From: Oscillospiraceae bacterium
GTDB taxonomy: Bacteria; Bacillota_A; Clostridia; Oscillospirales; Ruminococcaceae
Direction: 5' to 3'
Assembly (NCBI GenBank): GCA_004558145.1
Contig: SFDQ01000002.1
Coordinates: 62,001-126,000 of the forward strand
DNA length: 64,000 nt
Shown here: positions 1-8,879 of the stretch, one piece after another
Layout of the letters: each line of letters opens with the position of its first letter
How positions within the stretch are numbered: position 1 is the first letter of the stretch
Notes under the pieces: generated by a model
The model's database searches: none
The model's input: only the letters and a program-made list of their open reading frames with translations
What the model was told of the DNA's origin: nothing
Translations under genes and position numbers: made by a program

Positions 1-131
1 AGCTGGCAGAGAAACGAAGGCATTCCTTCACGGGTGATCTCTGCACCCAAAACAGCTCGCCCATCCTGCATTTCGATTTTGGGCGCACTGATGCTCATGG
101 TGCGCCTCGTTTGATCCATCGCTTTTTTCAT
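1..131 (-). CDS. Hypothetical protein, 3' part cut by window edge
   Basis: An ATG at 131 on the minus strand follows a GGGAGA ribosome binding site with 8-nt spacing, and the frame stays open for 43 codons to the left edge. The protein starts MKKAMDQTRRTMS and has no recognisable motif in the visible part. It starts 17 nt after the stop of the sialyltransferase-like gene and is probably the next gene of the same polysaccharide operon. A second in-frame Met at codon 12 is a possible alternative start. I do not recognise the family. Confidence 0.55.
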   Translation of the reverse strand, partial: MKKAMDQTRRTMSISAPKIEMQDGRAVLGAEITREGMPSFLCQ

Positions 132-148
132 TCAGTAATTCTCCCGTC

Positions 149-1252
149 TTATATGGAGACTATCTGCTTGACATCTGTACATATATGCACATTTTTCAGC
201 TCTGGTACGTCTCCCATTTTTTCCAGCACCGACATCAAAGAGGAGATGGAGCGCTGGGCCAGCTTATTTTCTTCGCAATCGCACAAAGGGTGCAAAAAGG
301 CAGCTTTTACCGCCTTGTGCGTCATCAGACTGCCAGACAGGACACTGGCCGACGTCGCTGTGAGCAGCACATGGCGCTTCTCATCCAGTCCCATTTGGAT
401 CACTTCCCAAGGCACCACAGAGTTTTCGGCCACTGTAAGTCCTTCTCTTCGGAACCGCTCCGGGTCATCACGAGGATGTACTTTTATCAACAGTTCATCC
501 TCGCCCACCAGCATCGCGATGTGCTTTACAAGTTCCAATTCATGGATCGGTGCGCCACCCTCGAAATCGCAGATACTGGAAAGATAGATGTACTTTTGCG
601 GATACTCTGTTTTGGCATCGTCTGTGAAAAACACCGATTTCAAAATCGTCTGGATGTCTGCGGCGTCGCAAGCAGGTATCTGGCAAATCGGCAGTGGGCC
701 CTGATACAGTTGGGGATACATGCAATAAAACGCCTGAACATCTTGCAGGATGCTTTTTCTTCCTCGCAGAACATTCATCTTTTCTGCCAGGCGCACCCGC
801 CCAGGAAGCTTATCATTTTGCAGAAGAAGCTGCGGAGCACTATAGTTGAATATCCCCTCTTCATAAATAGCACAGACAAGATCCGGCGCACTTTTTTTCA
901 GTGTGTAGTAAAGTGCAAGCGTAGACATGCCAACATTGAAAAAGAGGAATTCATCATATTTTTCATCTTTAAAGCGCATTACCCACGGAGGGACCTGTGC
1001 CGTGCCGACAAGCAGTGCACTTCCCATCTCTTGCAATATGCCCTTTTGCTTTGTGTCATCCTCTTTTGTGCAAGCCAGCGTCACACTATCAAACACGTTT
1101 TCGTGCCTGAGCCTGTCCGCGACGATCGACGCGTTTACAGAATGGTCCGACAAAAGCAGATCGACCCGGTGCTCTTTCAAAAGATTTTTCCGCATCTGGA
1201 TCAATACCGCAAGCTGAAAGTAGGTATTGCACAGACAAAGGACTTTTTTCAT
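149..1252 (-). CDS. Sialyltransferase-like glycosyltransferase (GT52/polysialyltransferase type)
   Basis: A 367-residue protein with no signal peptide. It carries the two signatures shared by bacterial sialyltransferases of the GT52/GT38 type: an acidic-acidic-Gly motif (E131-E132-G133) and a His-Pro motif inside KVHPR (257-261). The start resembles the KKVLxxCNTxFQL opening of this group. In the family these enzymes move sialic acid or a related sugar from a nucleotide donor to a surface glycan at the inner membrane face. No CMP-sialic acid synthesis gene is visible here, so the donor is unknown and may be a different sugar. It is the fifth gene of a leftward polysaccharide operon. The family call is inferred from motifs only. 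Confidence 0.6.
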   Translation of the reverse strand: MKKVLCLCNTYFQLAVLIQMRKNLLKEHRVDLLLSDHSVNASIVADRLRHENVFDSVTLACTKEDDTKQKGILQEMGSALLVGTAQVPPWVMRFKDEKYDEFLFFNVGMSTLALYYTLKKSAPDLVCAIYEEGIFNYSAPQLLLQNDKLPGRVRLAEKMNVLRGRKSILQDVQAFYCMYPQLYQGPLPICQIPACDAADIQTILKSVFFTDDAKTEYPQKYIYLSSICDFEGGAPIHELELVKHIAMLVGEDELLIKVHPRDDPERFRREGLTVAENSVVPWEVIQMGLDEKRHVLLTATSASVLSGSLMTHKAVKAAFLHPLCDCEENKLAQRSISSLMSVLEKMGDVPELKNVHICTDVKQIVSI

Positions 1253-1284
1253 CGCTTACCACCACTCTATACGCGCTGATCTTT

Positions 1285-2226
1285 TTATACTTGCTGATAA
1301 AACTTCATTCCCAGGAAAGACGCAATGGCTGCAATTCGGTTTTTTGTCCGCGCACGCCTGTCCATCAGCATTCGGACCCGGTATTCTTTCAAAAAAGCCC
1401 ATATCCTATACTGCTCATCTTTTATTGCCGCGTCGTCAGACTCAGCGTCTTTCATCCAACGCAGCACCTGACTGTAGGAGCTGAATTTTCTGGCTCTTGC
1501 AGCGGGAAGAAACTGCGGGCAGTTCTCTTGCACAAACGCCTCGATCGCATCCGCCGCATCCAGTTCATCCAAGTTGCGGCGGTCGAATTTCCGATACATG
1601 ATGCTGTCAGGATTTTTTCTGTACGCATAGAGCACCTGGGGAAGATAGACTACCGTCTGCGCGGCAAAAAGCATTTTGTAAATAGTAAACAGATCCTCAT
1701 AAAGGCGACCCTTGGGGAAAAGGTTTTTTTGGCAAAGCTCCGCACGGAACAGCTTGCCGCATGCACTGGTGTCAAACCCGGTCTGATACAGCATCGCTTC
1801 CATTGCCTGAGGTCCTGTAAATGACTTCGGCCCAGCGTTCGTATTTTCGAACGTCATCTCTTCCGAATCGGTTTTTGCCATATCGCAAACTACGACATCA
1901 GCCCCTGTGATTTTCGCCTGTTCCAGCAATCGCTCCAGCAGCTGGGGTGCTACCCAGTCGTCGCTATCGATATACGTGATATACTCGCCTTGCGCCACAG
2001 CAGTGCCTGCGTTGCGCGCGTCCGCCAAACCGCCATTTTCTTTGTGGAGGGCCCGGATACGGCCATCCTGCCGCGCAAACTGTTCGCAGATCTCACCGCA
2101 GCGGTCCGGGCTGCCATCATCCACCAGGATCAGTTCCCAGTCCGAACACGTCTGCGCCAGGATGCTCTGCACACAAAACGGCAGGAACTTCTCCACTTTG
2201 TATACCGGCACGATCACACTGATCAT
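1285..2226 (-). CDS. Glycosyltransferase family 2
   Basis: A 313-residue GT-A fold glycosyltransferase. The N-terminus reads MISVIVPVYKVEKFLP, followed by the nucleotide-binding VDDGSPD segment near residue 37 and the DSDD metal-binding motif near residue 90. This is the common EpsJ/WaaV-type layout for enzymes that transfer a sugar from UDP or GDP donors to a lipid-linked repeat unit. I chose the ATG at 2226 because it sits after an AAGGGAGA site and overlaps the upstream stop by ATGA, which indicates translational coupling to the Wzy-like gene. The frame is open further upstream but that extension lies inside the previous gene. The exact sugar cannot be predicted. Confidence 0.85.
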   Translation of the reverse strand: MISVIVPVYKVEKFLPFCVQSILAQTCSDWELILVDDGSPDRCGEICEQFARQDGRIRALHKENGGLADARNAGTAVAQGEYITYIDSDDWVAPQLLERLLEQAKITGADVVVCDMAKTDSEEMTFENTNAGPKSFTGPQAMEAMLYQTGFDTSACGKLFRAELCQKNLFPKGRLYEDLFTIYKMLFAAQTVVYLPQVLYAYRKNPDSIMYRKFDRRNLDELDAADAIEAFVQENCPQFLPAARARKFSSYSQVLRWMKDAESDDAAIKDEQYRIWAFLKEYRVRMLMDRRARTKNRIAAIASFLGMKFYQQV

Positions 2227-3539
2227 ACTTCCGCGTGGTCTCCCTTCGTTTTTTGAATGCTGTTTGCGCTGACATATGCGGTTATTGCGATCCAGATTGG
2301 AACTTCCAGCATCCGATACTGGATAGCGCCAAGGCACAGGTAGCAGAGAATAAACGCCGCAACCGGCCACGCTGCCAGCGTTGGCAGTTCCTTTTTGATG
2401 AAAAGGAAAACTGCCGCGAGCAAGCAGATCGCACCGGGGACGCCGAAATCCAACAATGCCTGGAAATATATGTTGTGTAGATTCCCGTCGTGGATGTTCT
2501 CCGGGTCACAGCTACGTACCGCCTCGATACCGTTGCCAAGGCCATAGCCCAGAGGGTTTTGTGCCAGCACCGTCGGGATATGCTGCCACATGTTCAGCCG
2601 TCCCTCGCTTCCAGGTTCATCGCCGACGGCTGTCATCCGATCCGTCAAATTATCCAGCAGGCTTGTGGCAGCGCCCTTGTCGGAAGTTTCTCCCGTACTC
2701 TGCGAAAATGATGCATCCGGCTCAGTCACGAACACACCTCCATGCAAAGCTGCAGCCTGTGCGAGGCCATAAGCACCCACGATGCACACCGCCAGCACGA
2801 TGGAGAGTACGCTCTTCTTGCGGTCATAGTGGACGTGAAAAACCTTTTTTTCTTTCCATGCTGTCCAAGCCCAGTGAACAAAAAGCCACACCACAAACGC
2901 CCCGTTTGCCAGAAGCCCAGCGCGGCTGTTGGTAAGCAGACTGATGATCACGCTGGCAACATAATAAGGCCGCCACCAAACCGTGCCGGCCATGACGAAA
3001 CAGAACAGCCCGATCCAGCTTGCATCCAGATTGGGGCCGCCGCCGAAAACTGTTTCATACACAGGATGATGGAATCCCGGTGCAATCATGAATTCCCAAA
3101 TTTTATCAAACTGGAAAATGATGTTCGCGGTAACGCACAGTAACATGACCACCGCCGTGATGCGAAACACGCGCAGCCAATCATCTTTGTCAAGATCGCT
3201 GCTCAGCTTCCAGACGCACCACACGATATACACGCAAAAGATCCCATTCAGCAGCCAACTGTTCAGGCCGAAAAAGAAATACGTCACTGCAGTGTGCACT
3301 GTCAAAATGCCCACCACCGCCCACCATTTTATCCCCAGAGGGCGATTCGGTCTTAAAATCAAAATCAGCGGGAACAACAGCACACCTGCCAAATGCACCA
3401 ATTTGAAGCTGGCAACAACATGGAACAGCTCTATGTTTTGAATGCAGGCAGCCAACAAAAGGATCGTAAGAAGCACCATGCGCACATTTTTCTGCTGCAT
3501 GAACTGTCTCCACTTCGAAAGCGGAATCATTGATAACAT
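2223..3539 (-). CDS. O-antigen ligase/Wzy-type polymerase, multipass membrane protein
   Basis: About 438 residues with roughly ten to twelve hydrophobic segments. Near the C-terminus lies the Wzy_C-type periplasmic loop: a GRLNMWQ segment, NPLGYGLGNG, then HDGNLHNIYFQALLDFG. This layout is characteristic of polymerases and ligases that join lipid-linked oligosaccharide repeats on the outer face of the membrane. The ATG at 3539 has a GGAGG site 10 nt upstream; longer frame extensions lack one. It overlaps the following GT2 gene by 4 nt. It is probably the polymerase for the repeat unit built by this operon. No Wzx flippase is visible and it may lie beyond the left edge. Confidence 0.78.
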   Translation of the reverse strand: MLSMIPLSKWRQFMQQKNVRMVLLTILLLAACIQNIELFHVVASFKLVHLAGVLLFPLILILRPNRPLGIKWWAVVGILTVHTAVTYFFFGLNSWLLNGIFCVYIVWCVWKLSSDLDKDDWLRVFRITAVVMLLCVTANIIFQFDKIWEFMIAPGFHHPVYETVFGGGPNLDASWIGLFCFVMAGTVWWRPYYVASVIISLLTNSRAGLLANGAFVVWLFVHWAWTAWKEKKVFHVHYDRKKSVLSIVLAVCIVGAYGLAQAAALHGGVFVTEPDASFSQSTGETSDKGAATSLLDNLTDRMTAVGDEPGSEGRLNMWQHIPTVLAQNPLGYGLGNGIEAVRSCDPENIHDGNLHNIYFQALLDFGVPGAICLLAAVFLFIKKELPTLAAWPVAAFILCYLCLGAIQYRMLEVPIWIAITAYVSANSIQKTKGDHAEV

Positions 3540-3630
3540 TGGGGCAGATCCTCCAATTTGTAGAATCATTTTGCACAGGCAAGCAAAGTACTTCAAACAT
3601 GCAACTGATGTCTTTGAAGCCCGCCTTGCC

Positions 3631-4740
3631 TTATTTGTGCGCCAAGCACTGCCGATAATAATTTGCCAGTTCCTTGGCACTCAGATCAATATCGTAACCA
3701 GCTTCTTTTACTTTTTCACTCTGGTCACGGCGCTCTATGCCGCGCTGGGAAAGGATGGCTTCGGTCCATTTCTGCACCGGAGCATCCAGCGGCAGAAAAC
3801 GCAGTGTGCCCGTTACATCCGCTTCTGGCGGCACCTGATCCGAGACGACACAGGGCAGGCCCGAGTTCTGCGCCTGCACCGCCACGATACCCAAGCCTTC
3901 ATAAAGCGAAGGGAACACAAAGGAATCCATTGCCTGGTAATAATTCCAGACTTGCTTTTGCGTGCCCATCCACAGGACCTTTTCGTAGACTCCCAGTTCC
4001 CTGGCCCGCTGCTCAAGCTCGCCGCGCAGCGGCCCGTCTCCGATCAAAAGGAGGCGAGCACGCGCCTCCTCTTTCACCAGCGCTGCAAATATCTCCAACA
4101 GGAAAAGCTGATTTTTCTGGGGTGCGAGCCGACCGATGTTTCCCACTACAAAGCAGTCCTGCACTCCCAGACGTGCGCGTTCCATTTCGCGGACCTGAGG
4201 TTGATATCCATACTTTTCGACGGAATATGCCGTTTTGAATATCTTCACCCCGCTCTTCTGGTAACCGGATCCGTACATCCACCGTGCACAGTGCTCTGAG
4301 CAAGCCATTCGGTGGGTCGCAAAAACGCCCTGGAATGGCCGAAGGCATTTTTTCAGAAGAGTTTTCTTTTCATTGGGATGGGAAGTCGTAAGATTTTCTG
4401 CGATTCGCACCGGAACTCCCGCAAGCCATGCCGCAAAAAGAGGAAACACATTCAACGCGTTGATCCGCGCGTGAACGATTTGGAATTTCTCTTGTCTGAA
4501 CAAGCGATACAGGGAAACAAGGTAGGGTATCAATTTTTGGTAACGAGGTACCATGAAGACCCTGCCGCCCATTTTTTGGATCTCCTCACTGTCAACATCC
4601 AGCGAATCATCATCGACGATAAAATCGAATTGCACCTGTGCCCGGTCGATATGCGTATAGTATTCCATTACTACCGTTTTGACCCCGCCAGCATTCATTT
4701 TGCCAATAATTTGGGCAACACGGATTGGTTCTTTCTGCAT
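3631..4740 (-). CDS. Glycosyltransferase family 4 (EpsF-like)
   Basis: A 369-residue GT-B glycosyltransferase. The N-terminal domain has the KMNAGGVKTVV glycine turn (14-24). The C-terminal donor domain has VGNIGRLAPQKN (199-210), LIGDGPLRGEL and a PSLYEGLG segment (277-284). The usual EX7E donor motif is altered: E281 is present but the second Glu is Gln289. It resembles EpsF-type enzymes of Gram-positive exopolysaccharide loci. It starts 3 nt after the stop of the priming transferase, so it likely adds the second sugar of the repeat. A 91-nt gap separates it from the polymerase gene, with no promoter I can identify. Confidence 0.85.
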   Translation of the reverse strand: MQKEPIRVAQIIGKMNAGGVKTVVMEYYTHIDRAQVQFDFIVDDDSLDVDSEEIQKMGGRVFMVPRYQKLIPYLVSLYRLFRQEKFQIVHARINALNVFPLFAAWLAGVPVRIAENLTTSHPNEKKTLLKKCLRPFQGVFATHRMACSEHCARWMYGSGYQKSGVKIFKTAYSVEKYGYQPQVREMERARLGVQDCFVVGNIGRLAPQKNQLFLLEIFAALVKEEARARLLLIGDGPLRGELEQRARELGVYEKVLWMGTQKQVWNYYQAMDSFVFPSLYEGLGIVAVQAQNSGLPCVVSDQVPPEADVTGTLRFLPLDAPVQKWTEAILSQRGIERRDQSEKVKEAGYDIDLSAKELANYYRQCLAHK

Positions 4741-4743
4741 CTC

Positions 4744-6156
4744 TCAGTACGCTCCTTTTCCTTTCAACACCACTCCCACTGTTTTGAGCAAGATCTCAAG
4801 GTCTGTCCAGAACCCCTGCTCTTCCACATATTTGAGGTCAAGTTTCATCCACTCGTCAAAGCCCACATCGCTGCGGCCGCTGATCTGCCAAAAGCAGGTG
4901 AGCCCGGGCCTGACGGCCAGGCGTCCCCAGTCCCAGTCGCTGTATTGCGCTACCTCTTTCGGGAGCGGCGGACGAGGACCGACGATACTCATTTCCCCTT
5001 TCAGCACATTCAGCAGCTGGGGCAGTTCGTCGATGCTGGTTTTGCGTATTACACGGCCCACTCGCGTGATGCGGGGATCGTTCACTATCTTGAACACGGG
5101 ACCATCCGCCTCATTCTGCGCTTCCAGATCTTTAAGGCGCTCCTCCGCATCCTGATACATACTGCGGAATTTATACATTTGAAAGTTCTTGCCGTTTTTG
5201 CCAACACGGATCTGGCGGAAGATAACAGGTCCGGCACTCTCAAATCGAATAGCCAGCGCCGTGACGAGCATGATGGGCGAAGCCAGCACCAAACCAACCA
5301 GCGCAATGCTGATATCCATCGTGCGCTTGACGATGCTCCACAAAATTCCTCTGCTGGGGCTTCTGCGAACATTGATAAGCTTTATTTTCCCCACATGCTC
5401 GATCGTAGGAATGCTGGGGATAAAGTCACTGTAAGCCGGGATCACCGACACCTTTACGCCATAGCGGCCGCACATGGAAATGATTTCACCAATTTTTTCA
5501 TAGCCGGCATTCTGCATGCCAATGATGACCTCGTCCACCGTATTCTCGCAAAGCACCTTGCGGAGAACGCCGTAATCGCCAAGATAGGGCTGCATGGTTT
5601 TGCTTTCAGTGGAGGCGATGTTGCCCAGGACCTTGCATCCGAACTGCGGATTCTTTTCGATTTCAGCCCAATATGACTCAGCCAACTGACTGGAACCCAG
5701 CACGATAAAATACTTTATATTATGTCCTCTTTTTCGCCAAGCGCTGAGCAGGATCCTGAGCACGAACCGCTTCGCCCCGACAAACAGGGTCGAAAAAGTG
5801 AAAAAGAAGAAAATAGCCAGTCTGGAAAAATCCGCAAAGCGCGTAATGTAAAGCAGAGCCGTCAGCACCGTCGTTCCAATGATGTTGATGACCAAAATCG
5901 TTCCTAGTTCTTTGAGCCGGGACTGAAAGCGGTAGGAACCATACAACCTGGCTGCATAATAGACTACTACCAACACAACAGAGTAAACAGCGGCTATCTC
6001 AAAGTATTTCTTGTTCCAGACAAGCTGCAATGCCGGCGCTGTACCAAGCATCAGATCGAAACGAATATATGTTGCGACCATATATGCCAGAAAAATCAGC
6101 AGTGCATCAAGAACCATGTTAACAATATTTAAAAGGGTCTGGTTTTTGCGTATCAC
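4744..6156 (-). CDS. Undecaprenyl-phosphate sugar phosphotransferase (WcaJ/CpsE family), priming enzyme
   Basis: A 470-residue polyprenyl phosphoglycosyltransferase. Four membrane segments occupy the first roughly 130 residues, then a nucleotide-binding-like CoA_binding_3 region, then a further hydrophobic hairpin and the cytosolic Bac_transf domain. Visible signatures are KRTMDI, YKFRSM, RKTSIDELPQL, GPRPPLP and PGLTCFWQISGR. The family moves a hexose-1-phosphate or HexNAc-1-phosphate from UDP-sugar to undecaprenyl phosphate, which is the committed first step of repeat-unit assembly. It is the first gene of the leftward operon, directly behind a strong promoter at 6209-6237. Confidence 0.92.
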   Translation of the reverse strand: MIRKNQTLLNIVNMVLDALLIFLAYMVATYIRFDLMLGTAPALQLVWNKKYFEIAAVYSVVLVVVYYAARLYGSYRFQSRLKELGTILVINIIGTTVLTALLYITRFADFSRLAIFFFFTFSTLFVGAKRFVLRILLSAWRKRGHNIKYFIVLGSSQLAESYWAEIEKNPQFGCKVLGNIASTESKTMQPYLGDYGVLRKVLCENTVDEVIIGMQNAGYEKIGEIISMCGRYGVKVSVIPAYSDFIPSIPTIEHVGKIKLINVRRSPSRGILWSIVKRTMDISIALVGLVLASPIMLVTALAIRFESAGPVIFRQIRVGKNGKNFQMYKFRSMYQDAEERLKDLEAQNEADGPVFKIVNDPRITRVGRVIRKTSIDELPQLLNVLKGEMSIVGPRPPLPKEVAQYSDWDWGRLAVRPGLTCFWQISGRSDVGFDEWMKLDLKYVEEQGFWTDLEILLKTVGVVLKGKGAY

Positions 6157-6208
6157 AGCAGCTTCTCCCCTTCATTTGTTTTGTCATGTCATGAATAGAG
6201 TCCGCATT

Positions 6209-6237
6209 ATTATATCATAAAAGCACCATACTGCCAA
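6209..6237 (-). promoter_or_regulatory. Promoter of the left polysaccharide operon
   Basis: On the minus strand TTGGCA (6237-6232), a 17-nt spacer and TATAAT (6214-6209) form a near-consensus sigma-A promoter about 50 nt upstream of the priming transferase start. The surrounding DNA is A/T-rich. Confidence 0.8.
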
Positions 6238-6287
6238 CATCGTGGGGCAACTTCCCTGTTTATGCCGCTTTTTGCGGGTGAAACAAA

Positions 6288-8879
6288 TCAGAGGCTTCGT
6301 GCATTGTGCGCGGCGATGATCTCGGCGATTTCCCGCTCGGTGGCCTCCATCTCCCGGCGGAACATGCGGGAAGAGACCCGCAGGGTGCCGTGGCCCAAGA
6401 TGATGAGCTGCTCGGCGCCATCGCTGGTGACCACGCGCACGCGGCGCTCTTTTTCCAGCTTGCCCAGCTCATAGGTCACCTTTTCGATGTAGGCGTCGGC
6501 GGTCTCGGCCTCCTTGGTATAGACCACCCACACGCCGCCCTCACGCTGCACGCCGCCGGCGCCGCCGGTCACCCGGTAGGCGTCGAACACCACGATGAGG
6601 GTACACTTGTGATAGCCTTGATAGTTGCACAGGATCTGGATGAGCGCCTCCCGGGCCGCGGAGAGGTCCTGGGCCGCCAGCGCTTTCAGGTCGGGCCAGT
6701 CGAAGATAACGTTGTAGCCATCCACCAGCAGGTACTCCGGCGTCTTTTTCCAGGGACCGGCAGGGGCGACGCTTTTCTCATCTTTCGGGCTGCGGAAAAG
6801 CAGCTCCCGCCGCTGCACCGGGCCGTAGGTGCGCTCGAAGATGGCCGCCAGCTGGGCATCCTCCTCCAGGCCGCCCGCAGCCGGGCGCGCAGCGCGGGCC
6901 GGGGCGGGCGCAGAGGCCTGCTCCTCTTTCTCCGGATCCAGGCGCACCCGGTTTTCCAGGTGCATTTTTGCCGCGGCCTCCCGCCAGGGCACCACCACCC
7001 CCGCGCCATGGCTGCAAAACACCGAGTCGGCGGGGTTTTCCGTATCTCGTTCGGGGTCATAGCCCATCGCAGCGATGACCTGTTCCGCGTTATGACAGGG
7101 TTCATATCCCCGCACGGTCACCGACAGCCGTCCGTTTCCCTTTGTGTAGGCCGCCACCTGGGCGGCATAGCCGGTCATCTCCGACACCGGCGCTTCGCCG
7201 GTGAGCAGCGCGGCGTCGTCCAGCGTCTCGGGCGGGTCGAACCGGCCGCCCATCCGCTGCACGTCCGCCATGGCGCGGCCCAGATTGGCGGCAGGGACTT
7301 CCAGCCGGAAGGAATACCAGGGTTCCAGAAGAATGTTCTCCGCCTGCATCAGGCCGTGGCGCAGCGCCCGGAAGGTGGCCTGACGGAAATCGCCGCCTTC
7401 GGTGTGCTTCAGGTGGGCCTTGCCCGCCACCAGCGTGATTTTCATATCAGTTATGGGGCTGCCAGTAAGCGCGCCGGGATGCCGCCGCTCGGCCAGATGG
7501 CTCAGGACCAGCCGCTGCCAGTTGCCGTCCAGCTCGTCCTCGCTGACGCTGCTTTGCAGCAAGAGGCCGCTGCCCCGCTCGCCCGGTTCCAGCAGCAGAT
7601 GCACCTCGGCATAATGGCGCAGCGGTTCAAAGTGGCCCATGCCCACCACCGGGGCGGCGATGGTCTCTTTATACACGATGCTGCCCGGGCCGAAGGAAAT
7701 GTCCAGCCCGAACCGGCTTTTCATCAGATGGGCCAGCACCTGCTGCTGCACCTCGCCCATCAGGCGCACCTGCACCCGGCCCGCTGCTTCGTTCCACTCC
7801 ACCTGCAGAAGAGGGTCCTCCTGCTCCAGAAGGCGCAGTTTGGTCAGCAGGTCCGAGACGTCCGTCCCCTCCGGGGCCAGCACTTCGCAGGCCAGCACCG
7901 GCTCCAGGGCGGGCGCGCCCTCGTCCGGCTCGGCGCCCAGGCCCTCGCCGGGCCAAGTGTGCTCCAGGCCGGTGACGGCGCAGACGGTGCCCGCCTCGGC
8001 TTCGGCGAGGGGCGCGAATTTCGCTCCGGAATAAAGGCGCAGGGCGTCCGCCTTCTGCTGCCAGGGCTCGCCCGCGGCGGTGCGGCCCTCCAGCAGGGTC
8101 TTTGCCTTCAGGCTGCCGCCGGTGACTTTGATGTGGGTGAGGCGCGTTCCCTGCTCGTCCCGGGAGACCTTGAACACCCGCGCGGAAAACGCCGCGAGAT
8201 ACACCGGCACCGGGGCCCACTGTTCCAATCCCGCCAGCAGCTCGTCCACTCCCTGCAGCTTGAGCGCGGAGCCGAACCAGCACGGAAAAGCCCGCCGGGC
8301 CGCAATGAGCCCGGCGGTGCTCTCGTCGCTCACCGTGCCGGTGTTGATGTATTCCTCCAAAACGGCCTCATCCAGGCCGGCAAGTTCCTCGGCAAGCTCC
8401 GCCTTCGGCAGAGAAAAGTCCACGAATCCGCCGCCCAGCGCGCTGTTCAGCGCGCTCAGCAGCGGACCCTTTTCGGACCCCGGCAGGTCCATCTTGTTCA
8501 CGAACACGAAGGTGGGAACCCGGTGGCGCGCCAGCAGCTGCCAGAGAGTGCGGGTGTGGCTCTGCACCCCGTCGGTGCCGCTGATGACCAGGATGGCGCA
8601 GTCCAGCACCGAGAGGGTGCGCTCCGCCTCGGCGGCGAAGTCCACATGGCCCGGGGTGTCCAGCAGAGTGAGCACCGCGCTTTGCAGCGGCAGCACCGCC
8701 TGCTTTGCGAAGATGGTGATGCCCCGGCGGCGCTCCAGGTCGTCGGTGTCCAGAAAGGCATCGCCGTGGTCCACCCGGCCCGGCTTTTTCAGCCGCCCGC
8801 CTCGGTAGAGCAGCGCCTCACTGAGGGTGGTCTTGCCTGCGTCCACATGGGCCAGGATGCCGACCGTGATGCGTCTCAT
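6288..8879 (-). CDS. Tet(M)-like translation factor GTPase fused to a C-terminal NYN (YacP-like) domain
   Basis: An 863-residue protein, about 220 longer than Tet(M)/Tet(O). The N-terminal EF-G-like GTPase shows G1 AHVDAGKTT (10-18), the switch I RRGIT, G3 DTPGH and G4 NKMD, followed by domains II to V in the ribosomal-protection order. The domain IV loop where Tet(M) has its YSP residues instead reads AHLKHTEGG, so the tetracycline-displacing tip is absent. After an acidic and Pro/Ala linker, residues about 714-863 form an NYN/YacP domain (LLVDGYNVI, VVFDAY, TADAYIEK, VVTSDG) with its conserved acidic residues. NYN domains are PIN-like RNases. I infer a ribosome-acting factor that may also cut RNA. 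It overlaps the preceding gene by ATGA. Confidence 0.88.
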   Translation of the reverse strand: MRRITVGILAHVDAGKTTLSEALLYRGGRLKKPGRVDHGDAFLDTDDLERRRGITIFAKQAVLPLQSAVLTLLDTPGHVDFAAEAERTLSVLDCAILVISGTDGVQSHTRTLWQLLARHRVPTFVFVNKMDLPGSEKGPLLSALNSALGGGFVDFSLPKAELAEELAGLDEAVLEEYINTGTVSDESTAGLIAARRAFPCWFGSALKLQGVDELLAGLEQWAPVPVYLAAFSARVFKVSRDEQGTRLTHIKVTGGSLKAKTLLEGRTAAGEPWQQKADALRLYSGAKFAPLAEAEAGTVCAVTGLEHTWPGEGLGAEPDEGAPALEPVLACEVLAPEGTDVSDLLTKLRLLEQEDPLLQVEWNEAAGRVQVRLMGEVQQQVLAHLMKSRFGLDISFGPGSIVYKETIAAPVVGMGHFEPLRHYAEVHLLLEPGERGSGLLLQSSVSEDELDGNWQRLVLSHLAERRHPGALTGSPITDMKITLVAGKAHLKHTEGGDFRQATFRALRHGLMQAENILLEPWYSFRLEVPAANLGRAMADVQRMGGRFDPPETLDDAALLTGEAPVSEMTGYAAQVAAYTKGNGRLSVTVRGYEPCHNAEQVIAAMGYDPERDTENPADSVFCSHGAGVVVPWREAAAKMHLENRVRLDPEKEEQASAPAPARAARPAAGGLEEDAQLAAIFERTYGPVQRRELLFRSPKDEKSVAPAGPWKKTPEYLLVDGYNVIFDWPDLKALAAQDLSAAREALIQILCNYQGYHKCTLIVVFDAYRVTGGAGGVQREGGVWVVYTKEAETADAYIEKVTYELGKLEKERRVRVVTSDGAEQLIILGHGTLRVSSRMFRREMEATEREIAEIIAAHNARSL

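Noticed and set aside
6288..8879. Tetracycline resistance gene
   Set aside because: The overall fold matches, but the domain IV loop lacks the YSP residues and the chain has an extra nuclease-like domain, so a resistance label would mislead.
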